This document shows positions 1 to 5,280 of a DNA stretch of 5,280 nt, one piece after another. The stretch's first letter is position 1, and the number at the start of each line of letters is the position of its first letter. The DNA is taken from positions 1-5,280 of the forward strand of contig JAGNPP010000189.1 in the NCBI GenBank assembly GCA_017989575.1, written 5' to 3'. Below the pieces are notes generated by a model. That model saw nothing but the letters and a program-made list of their open reading frames with translations. It did not search any database and was not told the origin of the DNA. The stretch is from Chryseobacterium sp. Lineage in GTDB: Bacteria; Bacteroidota; Bacteroidia; Flavobacteriales; Weeksellaceae. A program made the position numbers and the translations under genes.

Positions 1-186
1 TCAAAAAACCGAGCATTAACAGTCCGAGAACTTGCGACGATTCAAACTTTCCCATTGGATTTCGTTTTTAAGGGTACAGTTATATCCCAACAACAACAAG
101 TAGGTAATTCTGTTCCTCCAATGTTGGCAAAAGAAATTGCTTCGGCAATAAAAATTATGATGGAAAATGATTCAGAAATTTCCTAA
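1..186 (+). CDS. DNA (cytosine-5)-methyltransferase, C-terminal fragment (5' end outside window)
   Basis: This is the last 61 codons of a gene that begins before the window, open from base 1 and ending at TAA 184-186. The family transfers a methyl group from S-adenosylmethionine to carbon 5 of cytosine in a specific DNA site, here presumably to protect host DNA. Two conserved C5-methylase blocks are visible. The motif IX-type stretch RALTVRELATIQTFP is at fragment residues 4-18. Motif X, QVGNSVPP, is at residues 33-40 and is followed by the usual closing helix (LAKEIASAI). In the folded enzyme motif X packs beside motif I to complete the cofactor pocket. The catalytic PC motif, the cofactor loop and the target-recognition domain all lie upstream and cannot be seen. 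The end overlaps the next methylase gene by 20 bases in another frame, which suggests translational coupling. The family call is firm; the sequence specificity is unknown. Confidence 0.93.
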   Translation, partial: SKNRALTVRELATIQTFPLDFVFKGTVISQQQQVGNSVPPMLAKEIASAIKIMMENDSEIS

Positions 187-1177
187 AATCAATTTTATTG
201 GCAATAAAGAAAAAATTGCAAAATGGATAACAGATTATTTCCCAGAAGACGCAGAAAGTGTCTTTGATGCATTTTCTGGAGGAGGTTCTGTAAGTTACTT
301 TTCAAAAGCTAAAGGACTAAAAGTAATTTCGAATGATATCTTGAAAATAAATTATTTTATTTCGAAAGCTTTGGTTGAGAACAGTGAGGTAAAATTAGAT
401 TTCGAGGATATAGATTTAATTTTCTCAGGGACTCCAAAAGAAGGGTTTATGTTTAACAACTATTCTGAAATTTTCTTTTTTCCTAAGGAGTGTAAAGAAC
501 TAGATTTATATCGTGAAAATATAGATAAACTTAGTTCCGAATACAAAAAAGCATTAGCCTTGATTTTAATGCGGAGAGCAATGATTCGAAAAATGCCATA
601 TTCTCGATTTAATATTAATTGGGAAAAAATCGTTGAATTAAGGAATGAAAAATTAAGTTATGAAAAGTATAAAAGGAAAAGAGCTTATCACAATCAATCA
701 TTCAAAACTCATTTTTTAGAGAATATAAATGATTATAATCGTGCGGTTTTTGACAATGAGAAGAATAATCTTTCATTGAACGAAGATGTTTTTGATGCAA
801 TTGAAAAGTTCCAAGCAGACATTATATATTTGGACCCACCATACACCGGAACAATGAATAATTATTTCGGCTTCTATGGGATGTTGGACGAATATATCGA
901 AGGAAAGAAAATTGAACCTTTTGGAAATAATTTTATTGATAAGAAAACATCAATAGATTTATTTGATAAATTATTCTCTAAGCTAGGAAATTTTAAATAT
1001 TGGTATTTAAGCTACAATAATTCATCTTATCCCACAAAAGAAATACTTATTGAGCTTTTGAGAAAGTATTCTGATAATATCAAAATCATAGAAAGGCCAC
1101 ATATTTATAAAATAACAGGTAAGGAAAACAAAAAATCTAATATCGAATATTTGTTTATTGTGGAAAATAAAAACTAA
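167..1177 (+). CDS. D12-class DNA N6-adenine methyltransferase (Dam-like)
   Basis: This 336-residue protein should methylate N6 of adenine in a specific DNA site using S-adenosylmethionine. The motifs occur in the order typical of the alpha (D12) group. An FIGNKEK segment at residues 10-16 matches the N-terminal motif X region. Motif I, FDAFSGGGSV, at 33-42 is the cofactor-binding loop. An acidic SND is at 55-57, and catalytic motif IV, DPPY, is at 223-226 within DIIYLDPPYTG. A WYLSYNN strand lies at 279-285. Residues about 60-215 between motifs I and IV are the likely target-recognition region. The length is somewhat above Dam (about 280), and no catalytic motif is missing. The ATG at 167 places the start 20 bases inside the upstream C5-methylase gene. 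The HNH nuclease gene follows after a 22-base gap. Its likely role is to protect the strand that the C5 enzyme cannot; specificity is not deducible here. Confidence 0.93.
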   Translation: MIQKFPKINFIGNKEKIAKWITDYFPEDAESVFDAFSGGGSVSYFSKAKGLKVISNDILKINYFISKALVENSEVKLDFEDIDLIFSGTPKEGFMFNNYSEIFFFPKECKELDLYRENIDKLSSEYKKALALILMRRAMIRKMPYSRFNINWEKIVELRNEKLSYEKYKRKRAYHNQSFKTHFLENINDYNRAVFDNEKNNLSLNEDVFDAIEKFQADIIYLDPPYTGTMNNYFGFYGMLDEYIEGKKIEPFGNNFIDKKTSIDLFDKLFSKLGNFKYWYLSYNNSSYPTKEILIELLRKYSDNIKIIERPHIYKITGKENKKSNIEYLFIVENKN

Positions 1178-1186
1178 TAACTAATA
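1173..1186 (+). repeat. Two tandem copies of ACTAATA across the methylase stop codon
   Basis: The 7-base unit ACTAATA occurs twice head to tail, covering the stop codon of the adenine methylase gene (TAA 1175-1177) and adding further TAA triplets in two frames before the nuclease gene. This firmly ends translation between the two genes. It may be chance in AT-rich DNA; no function is claimed. Confidence 0.5.
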
Positions 1187-1199
1187 ACAAGACTTGATT

Positions 1200-2285
1200 A
1201 TGACAAAAACTCAAAAATATGAAAATTATTGGAAATTAACAGTTGAGTATACTGATATTAATGAAGAAAAATTTATAGGAACATTATGTATTATTGTTGA
1301 ATTTATTGATTCTAATTTAGGAAAACCTTACAACCCAAAATTATATAAAGAACTTCAAGATATTGTTTATAAGGAGTATCCAAAAGTGGATTATGGTTCG
1401 ATTAGAAAAAGTATTAATCAATTTGTTAAATTAGGGTTTATAGAATTTCAATTACAATCTTATCATATTAATACAAAAGATTTTCTATATGCTAAAACTA
1501 ATAGAAAAAGAGAGTCAATATTTTCAAAGATTTTTTATACAAATTCCAGCTTTAATAAAACTGTCACAAATTATTCTAACAGAAAAGAAATAAATTTCTT
1601 AATAAAAACACTTGAAAACATAGGAAAACTTCATAAGTCTGATATTGAAGCAATGATGCTAGTTGATATTGAAAATGTAGATAAAGGTTATTTAACATAT
1701 GAAGAATTAGTTCCATTCAAAATTGAAGCTGAAAAAATTGATTTTAAAATCAGAAAATATAATCAAGTTGGATATTTATTTAATTTTTTGAATAAGCTAG
1801 ATGATGTAATTTTTGTGAAAAATGAATTATACTTTAAGGAAGATGCTCGTAGAATCTTCGGGGATGAATTAAGGTATGAAAGAAAAATAAGAGACCCATA
1901 CTTACACAGATTATATAAATTACAATTGCAAGATGAAAGTTTGCAAAATTTCAATGATGCAAAATGTATGGTAGAAAGATTAGCATATCCTGTTTTAATA
2001 GCAAGCCATATCAAACCATTTTTTACCTCGACTGATGAGGAAGCTTATGACCCAAATAATGGCATATTACTTAGTCGAAATATTGATTCTCTTTTTGATT
2101 TAGGTTATATTACTTTCGAAAATGATGGTAAAATAAAATTCTCCGAGACAGAAAGACTGAATCAGGAGCTTAAAGATTTTATTGGAAACTATTCACTTGA
2201 CGGCAGATTTATCAACGAAAAACGATTAGAATATCTTGAATATCATAGGAGTGAGGTTTTTGGTAAAAGATATAAATACGCATAA
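1200..2285 (+). CDS. HNH restriction endonuclease (probable type IIS partner of the two methylases)
   Basis: This 361-residue protein should cut DNA at the site protected by the two upstream methylases. The C-terminal part carries an HNH_2-like ββα-metal nuclease domain. LIASHIKPF at residues 266-274 holds the likely general-base His270, DPNNGILL at 284-291 supplies the HNH Asn, and NIDSLFDLGYITF at 294-306 closes the fold, with Asp296 where many relatives have the last His. The tail RLEYLEYHRSEVFGKR also fits HNH_2-type restriction nucleases. Residues about 40-85 (KLYKELQDIV, then SIRKSINQFVKLGFIEF) look like a winged-helix DNA-binding unit, by inspection only. I chose the ATG at 1200; a TTG two codons upstream (1194) is possible but less likely. 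The gene is very AT-rich: 13 G or C in bases 1201-1260. The N-terminal two thirds matches nothing I know by name, so the endonuclease call rests on the HNH part and on the adjoining methylases. Confidence 0.85.
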   Translation: MTKTQKYENYWKLTVEYTDINEEKFIGTLCIIVEFIDSNLGKPYNPKLYKELQDIVYKEYPKVDYGSIRKSINQFVKLGFIEFQLQSYHINTKDFLYAKTNRKRESIFSKIFYTNSSFNKTVTNYSNRKEINFLIKTLENIGKLHKSDIEAMMLVDIENVDKGYLTYEELVPFKIEAEKIDFKIRKYNQVGYLFNFLNKLDDVIFVKNELYFKEDARRIFGDELRYERKIRDPYLHRLYKLQLQDESLQNFNDAKCMVERLAYPVLIASHIKPFFTSTDEEAYDPNNGILLSRNIDSLFDLGYITFENDGKIKFSETERLNQELKDFIGNYSLDGRFINEKRLEYLEYHRSEVFGKRYKYA

Positions 2286-2290
2286 TCATT

Positions 2291-2992
2291 ATGAAAATCC
2301 TCCACATAGAAACCTCGTCCAAAAACTGTTCTGTTGCCATTTCTGATGGTGAAGAAATACTTTGTCTTTGCGAAGAAGTTTCCGATAATTACAAACAATC
2401 CGAAAGTCTGCATTCCTTTGTAGAGTGGGCTTTGGAAGGCGCAGATATTTCTTTGAAAGATTTGGATGCGATTTCTCTTGGGAAAGGTCCGGGTTCTTAC
2501 ACTGGCCTCAGGATTGGCGCTGCTTCGGCAAAAGGTTTTTGTTATGGTTTGAAACTTCCTTTGATTGCTATCAATTCTTTGGATTCTATGGTAGAACAAT
2601 TTGTAAATCAAGGTTTTGACTTAATTATTCCATTGATTGATGCCCGAAGAATGGAAGTTTACACCGCATTTTTCGATGGAACTTCCGGCGAAATGATAAA
2701 GGAAACTGAAGCTAAAATCCTCGATGAAAATTCATTTTCAGAATTAGCGGATAAGAAAGTTTTGTTTATAGGCGACGGTGCAAAAAAATTCCAAGATTTA
2801 CTTTCCGCCTTTGGAGAAGGTCTTCCAAAAGCTGAATTCAAATTTGATATTTACCCTTCCGCAAAAGGTTTGATAAAAAAATCTGTTGAGAAATTCAATC
2901 AAAAAGAATTTGAAGACACTGCTTATTTTGAACCGTTTTATTTGAAAGATTTTCAAGGGATTAAAAAAGCTGACCGTATAAAAAAATCCTGA
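2291..2992 (+). CDS. tsaB: tRNA threonylcarbamoyladenosine biosynthesis protein TsaB
   Basis: TsaB (formerly YeaZ) is the cytoplasmic, catalytically inactive partner of TsaD. The pair, with TsaE, transfers the threonylcarbamoyl group made by TsaC onto A37 of tRNAs that read ANN codons. The 233-residue length matches the family (E. coli about 231). Diagnostic parts are the N-terminal ASKHA-fold strand MKILHIETSS (1-10), the signature KGPGSYTGLRIG (65-76), the IPLIDARRMEVYTAFF segment (113-128) and the C-terminal YFEPFYLKDF (212-221). The ATG at 2291 gives the expected N terminus with no extension. The gene begins 5 bases after the HNH nuclease stop, yet the two are unrelated in role, so this is a junction between a defence cassette and a housekeeping gene. 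I found no convincing TAnnTTTG promoter in the 50 bases upstream, so it may rely on read-through or a weaker promoter. The stop codon lies inside the terminator hairpin. Confidence 0.96.
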   Translation: MKILHIETSSKNCSVAISDGEEILCLCEEVSDNYKQSESLHSFVEWALEGADISLKDLDAISLGKGPGSYTGLRIGAASAKGFCYGLKLPLIAINSLDSMVEQFVNQGFDLIIPLIDARRMEVYTAFFDGTSGEMIKETEAKILDENSFSELADKKVLFIGDGAKKFQDLLSAFGEGLPKAEFKFDIYPSAKGLIKKSVEKFNQKEFEDTAYFEPFYLKDFQGIKKADRIKKS

Positions 2993-3008
2993 ACAAATCA
3001 GGATTTTT
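2982..3008. terminator. Bidirectional Rho-independent terminator between convergent genes
   Basis: AAAAATCCTG (2982-2991) pairs perfectly with CAGGATTTTT (2999-3008) around a 7-base loop. The A-run on the left and T-run on the right give each direction a hairpin followed by U residues, as expected between the converging tsaB and dehydrogenase genes. The GC core is short (TCCTG/CAGGA), so strength is uncertain. The tsaB stop codon (2990-2992) is part of the left arm and loop. Confidence 0.8.
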
Positions 3009-3013
3009 AAGTT

Positions 3014-4213
3014 TTATTTCTTAGAAACTTTGTAGAGTTTTCCGCTGTCTGTGATTCCGTAGAGATTACCATCCATTCCGTTTAGAACATCTCGAAATCT
3101 TTCTTTTTGGTCACGAAGCAGACGTTCCTCGCCAACCACTTTGTTATCTTTAATGACAATTCGGTTGATGTGTTCACCGCTCAAGCAAGCAATGAATAAG
3201 TTGTTTTTCCATTCATCAATATTTCCAGTGTAGAAAGTCACACCACTCGGTGAAACCACTGGATCCCAATAATAAACGGGTTGCTCTGTTCCTGCTTTCT
3301 GAGTCGTTCCATTGTTGATTTTTCCGCCTGTATATTCAATTCCATAAGTAACATCACCCCAACCATAGTTTTTTCCTGCTTGGATAAGGTTGATTTCGTC
3401 GCCACCTCTTGGTCCCATTTCGATGTCCCAAAGTTGTCCTTTTTCGTCCAAAGCCAAACCTTGCGGACTACGGATTCCGTAAGCATAGATTTCCGGTTTG
3501 TAGCCAGCTTTTCCAATGAAAGGATTTCCAGGTGCGGGTTTTCCGTCTTTCGTGATTTTTAAAATTTTACCTAAATAATTATCCGGTTTGATGGCGTGAA
3601 CTCTCATTTCTTTGTCGGATCTTTCGCCCGTGCTTACGAACAAATTTCCGTCTTTGTCAAAAACCAATCGGCTTCCGAAGTGTTTGTCGCCATCATAAGA
3701 AGGAGTCGCTCGGAAAATTACTTTCACACCAGAAATTGATTTCAAATCTGCGGACAATTTTCCTTTTGCAACAGAGGTCAGATTTCCGTCTTCAAATGGT
3801 TCTGAGAAAACGAAGAAAATCGTATTATTAGTTTTAAAATCCGGATCCAACGCAACATCCAGCATTCCGCCTTGTCCTTTGTCATCCACTTTTGGGAAAC
3901 CTTCAACTTTCGAAACTTGCTTTCCATCGGCAGAAACGACGTTCATAAATCCGGATTTCTCGGTAATCAAGAATCTTCCATCGGGCAAATTGATGATTCC
4001 CCAAGGTTTTCCGAGTGAAGTATTGAGCACTTCTACATTGAAAGTCGTTGTGGTTTTCACAGGTGTGATTCTGGTTTGTCCTGCGAAAGCGGGTTTGTAG
4101 TCGGTGTTTGCTTTTTCTTCGAGAGAAGTGGGTTTGCTTGGTTGTCCTTTCCAACTGCAAGAGTATAAAAGAAAGAATGAACAAAATAGCGTTGGTAATG
4201 TGGATTTTAACAT
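3014..4213 (-). CDS. PQQ-dependent glucose/sorbosone dehydrogenase family lipoprotein
   Basis: This 399-residue secreted protein belongs to the six-bladed beta-propeller family of soluble PQQ glucose dehydrogenase and E. coli aldose dehydrogenase YliI, which oxidise sugars with pyrroloquinoline quinone. Residues 1-19 form a lipoprotein signal peptide ending in lipobox LYSC, with Cys19 to be lipidated. A linker runs to about residue 55. Family landmarks follow: GKPWGIINLPDGRFLITEKSG (68-88), GQGGMLDVALDPDF (113-126), KHFGSRL (177-183, with His178 at the position of the catalytic base), STGERSD (194-200), YGIRSPQGLA (245-254), MGPRGGDEINLI (266-277), NYGWGDVTYG (282-291), SPSGVTFYTG (321-330) and RFRDV (372-376). 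The ATG at 4211-4213 is chosen because it gives a proper signal peptide; an in-frame start at 4297 would bury it and run through the divergent promoter. Substrate, and whether PQQ is made or imported, cannot be told. I found no convincing promoter for it. Confidence 0.92.
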   Translation of the reverse strand: MLKSTLPTLFCSFFLLYSCSWKGQPSKPTSLEEKANTDYKPAFAGQTRITPVKTTTTFNVEVLNTSLGKPWGIINLPDGRFLITEKSGFMNVVSADGKQVSKVEGFPKVDDKGQGGMLDVALDPDFKTNNTIFFVFSEPFEDGNLTSVAKGKLSADLKSISGVKVIFRATPSYDGDKHFGSRLVFDKDGNLFVSTGERSDKEMRVHAIKPDNYLGKILKITKDGKPAPGNPFIGKAGYKPEIYAYGIRSPQGLALDEKGQLWDIEMGPRGGDEINLIQAGKNYGWGDVTYGIEYTGGKINNGTTQKAGTEQPVYYWDPVVSPSGVTFYTGNIDEWKNNLFIACLSGEHINRIVIKDNKVVGEERLLRDQKERFRDVLNGMDGNLYGITDSGKLYKVSKK

Positions 4214-4258
4214 AAGATTTATTTTGATGACTTCAATGAAAAAATAATGCCACCAAAA

Positions 4259-4289
4259 TTTGTCGGTTTGAAATTTAATTCTACATTTG
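4259..4289 (+). promoter_or_regulatory. Bacteroidota-type promoter of the BlaI-like gene
   Basis: TTTG at 4259-4262 is followed after 19 bases by TACATTTG at 4282-4289. This fits the phylum's -33 TTTG and -7 TAnnTTTG consensus with ideal spacing. Transcription would begin near 4296, leaving a leader of roughly 18 bases before the ATG at 4314. The -7 element lies inside the palindrome described next. The assignment is from consensus only. Confidence 0.72.
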
Positions 4290-4292
4290 TAG
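4281..4292. promoter_or_regulatory. BlaI/MecI-type operator CTACATTTGTAG
   Basis: This is a perfect 5-base inverted repeat, CTACA and TGTAG, around two T residues. It contains the TACA-NN-TGTA core known for BlaI and MecI operators. It sits 22 bases before the start of a BlaI-family repressor gene and covers the predicted -7 element, so a bound repressor dimer would block its own promoter. The match to the known operator core and the position make self-regulation the simplest reading. Confidence 0.75.
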
Positions 4293-4300
4293 AACACAAT

Positions 4301-4312
4301 TTGATTTTGTAG
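4301..4312. promoter_or_regulatory. Possible second, half-conserved BlaI site TTGATTTTGTAG
   Basis: This stretch repeats the right arm TTTGTAG of the palindrome at 4281-4292 exactly 20 bases downstream, about two helical turns, so both would lie on the same DNA face. Its left arm is degenerate (TTGAT in place of CTACA). It ends just before the repressor ATG. It could be a weak cooperative site or chance. Confidence 0.4.
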
Positions 4313-4313
4313 A

Positions 4314-4685
4314 ATGAACGAGCAAAAATTAACAGAAACCGAAATGACATTAATGGAAATCCTTTGGCAAAAAGAAAAGGTTTTTATGAAAGATATTTTG
4401 GAAGATTATGCAGATCCGAAACCTGCGTCAACCACCATTGCTACGCTGTTGAAGAGAATGCAAAACAAAGATTTGGTAGGCTACAAACTTTTTGGAAACT
4501 CACGTCAGTATTTTCCAAAAGTGAAGAAAGAAGATTATTTCCAAGGCGAAATGACTTCTATGATTGATCGTTTTTTCAACAGTTCCGTGGGTCAGTTTGC
4601 GTCATTTTTCACTTCGAATTCCAAACTTTCCCAGAAACAATTGAAAGAACTTCGAGATATTATTGACAAAGAAATAGAACCGTAA
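4314..4685 (+). CDS. BlaI/MecI-family winged-helix transcriptional repressor
   Basis: This 123-residue protein matches the BlaI/MecI/CopY (penicillinase repressor) family in length and layout. Residues 4-75 form the winged-helix DNA-binding domain: QKLTETEMTLMEILWQKEKV opens it, a recognition helix follows in PASTTIATLLKRMQNKDLV (37-55), and the wing is YKLFGNSRQYFP (57-68). Residues about 73-123 form the helical dimerisation part, ending in LSQKQLKELRDIIDKEIEP. In the family, a dimer blocks its target promoters until a membrane-bound M56 peptidase triggers its removal. The upstream palindrome points to autorepression. The stop codon overlaps the start of the M56 peptidase gene by one base (TAATG), a tight operon. 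The segment SVGQFASFF (91-99) aligns by eye with the region cut in staphylococcal BlaI, but I see no Asn-Phe pair there. No beta-lactamase gene is in view, so the regulon is unknown and I withhold a gene symbol. Confidence 0.93.
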   Translation: MNEQKLTETEMTLMEILWQKEKVFMKDILEDYADPKPASTTIATLLKRMQNKDLVGYKLFGNSRQYFPKVKKEDYFQGEMTSMIDRFFNSSVGQFASFFTSNSKLSQKQLKELRDIIDKEIEP

Positions 4686-5280
4686 TGGAAACCATTGTTT
4701 TTAAAATAATCCTAAGTTCATCGTTGTTAATAGCGATTTACTATCTGTTTTTGAAGAAGGAAAAGATGTTCCTATTCAACAGATTTTTCTTGCTTTTTGC
4801 TTTGGTTTTTTCTTATGCGATTCCTTTTGTTAAGATTAATTTACCAGCAATTTCTGAGCAGAAAAGTCAATTGATTTTTGAAGAAATCCAGACACAACAA
4901 CTCATTCAAAATACAGCTCAAACTTCGGAATTTGATGGGATGAATTTTGTTTTAATGATTTCTAGTTTTGTTACTATTGTTTTGATTATCAAGATGTTGA
5001 TTTCAATTTTTAAAATTACAAACTTAAAAGGAATTGATTTAATTTATCAAAACCAAAATATAAAACTGATAGAAAAAGATTTGCCTCCTTTTAGTTTTTG
5101 GAACAAGATTTATCTCAACAAATCTTACTTCGAAAATGAAAAGATTGACAATATAATTTTCCTTCACGAAAAAACACATTTGATTCAAAAACATTCTCTG
5201 GACTTAATTTTTGTTGAATTTATAAAAACAATTTCCTGGTTCAATCCTGCGATTTATTTTTATAAAAAAGCAATCACAGA
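4685..5280 (+). CDS. M56-family (BlaR1/MecR1-like) membrane metallopeptidase, N-terminal part (runs off window)
   Basis: An open frame starts at ATG 4685-4687, overlapping the repressor stop by one base, and continues to the window end for 198 residues without a stop. Three hydrophobic segments, at about residues 5-23, 28-49 and 86-108, are probable membrane helices. FLHEKTHLIQKHSLDLIFVEFIKTISWFNPAIYFYKKAI (from 159) contains the HExxH zinc site (His161, Glu162, His165) and the conserved WFNP stretch typical of M56 peptidases of Bacteroidota. In BlaR1 this cytoplasmic zinc domain is activated by an outer sensor domain and leads to loss of the repressor. Here the C-terminal sensor, the third zinc ligand and any fused domain lie outside the window. 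Pairing with the BlaI-like gene supports a two-part signal-responsive switch. The signal may be a beta-lactam or wall damage, but that is inference. Confidence 0.92.
   Translation, partial: METIVFKIILSSSLLIAIYYLFLKKEKMFLFNRFFLLFALVFSYAIPFVKINLPAISEQKSQLIFEEIQTQQLIQNTAQTSEFDGMNFVLMISSFVTIVLIIKMLISIFKITNLKGIDLIYQNQNIKLIEKDLPPFSFWNKIYLNKSYFENEKIDNIIFLHEKTHLIQKHSLDLIFVEFIKTISWFNPAIYFYKKAIT

Noticed and set aside
1194..1199. TTG start two codons before the nuclease ATG
   Set aside because: An ATG follows at once, and no ribosome-binding or homology evidence favours the rarer start; the difference is two residues.
2243..2611. 122-codon open frame on the - strand across the tsaB start
   Set aside because: It lies opposite the well-recognised tsaB coding sequence and has no recognisable motif; it is a shadow frame.
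3281..3562. 93-codon open frame on the + strand inside the dehydrogenase gene
   Set aside because: It is antisense to conserved propeller motifs and has no family resemblance; shadow frame.
3903..4184. 93-codon alternative frame on the - strand within the dehydrogenase gene
   Set aside because: It overlaps the true frame and has composition unlike a real protein (many Arg, Thr, Asn); no frameshift is needed because the main frame is intact.
4214..4297. In-frame 28-residue upstream extension of the dehydrogenase gene (start at 4297)
   Set aside because: It would hide the lipoprotein signal peptide and lipobox, and it runs through the divergent promoter and operator.
4302..4309. TGATTTTG as an alternative -7 element for the repressor gene
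   Set aside because: It has one mismatch to TAnnTTTG and lies 5 bases before the start codon, leaving essentially no leader; the element at 4282-4289 is exact and correctly spaced.
1..5280. CRISPR array, tRNA, rRNA, insertion sequence or attachment site
   Set aside because: I saw no regularly spaced repeats, cloverleaf-like segments, transposase genes or terminal inverted repeats on either strand; genes fill nearly the whole window.

Overview
The window looks like chromosomal DNA from a member of the Bacteroidota, most likely a flavobacterium of the Chryseobacterium kind. The reasons are: AT-rich DNA, starts preceded by A-rich sequence instead of a Shine-Dalgarno site, a textbook Bacteroidota promoter (TTTG, 19 bases, TAnnTTTG) in front of the BlaI-type repressor gene, and a BlaI/M56-peptidase pair of the type common in that phylum. 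The genus is an inference, not a measurement.

Bases 1-2285 hold an apparent restriction-modification system on the + strand: the last 61 codons of a DNA cytosine-C5 methyltransferase, a complete N6-adenine methyltransferase of the D12 class overlapping it by 20 bases, and an HNH restriction endonuclease. A C5 plus an N6A methylase beside an HNH nuclease is the arrangement known from type IIS systems such as HphI and MnlI, where an asymmetric site needs a different methylation on each strand. The recognition sequence cannot be read from this window.

Bases 2291-2992 encode the core protein TsaB, which works in making the tRNA modification t6A. It starts only 5 bases after the nuclease gene, where base composition shifts from very AT-rich to less so, so this is probably one edge of an acquired defence cassette. 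A symmetrical hairpin at 2982-3008 overlaps the tsaB stop codon and probably ends transcription from both sides.

Bases 3014-4213 (- strand) encode a lipoprotein of the PQQ-dependent glucose/sorbosone dehydrogenase family. It is transcribed away from bases 4314-5280 (+ strand), which encode a BlaI/MecI-type repressor and, with a one-base overlap, the first 198 residues of an M56 (BlaR1-type) membrane metallopeptidase that runs off the end. The 100-base divergent spacer contains a perfect BlaI-type palindrome that includes the predicted -7 promoter element, which implies autorepression relieved by the peptidase.

I see no RNA genes, insertion sequences, CRISPR arrays or other mobile elements. 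No stretch longer than about 100 bases lacks a gene. Nothing here is clearly an undescribed system; the restriction-modification cassette and the operator arrangement are the most interesting parts.
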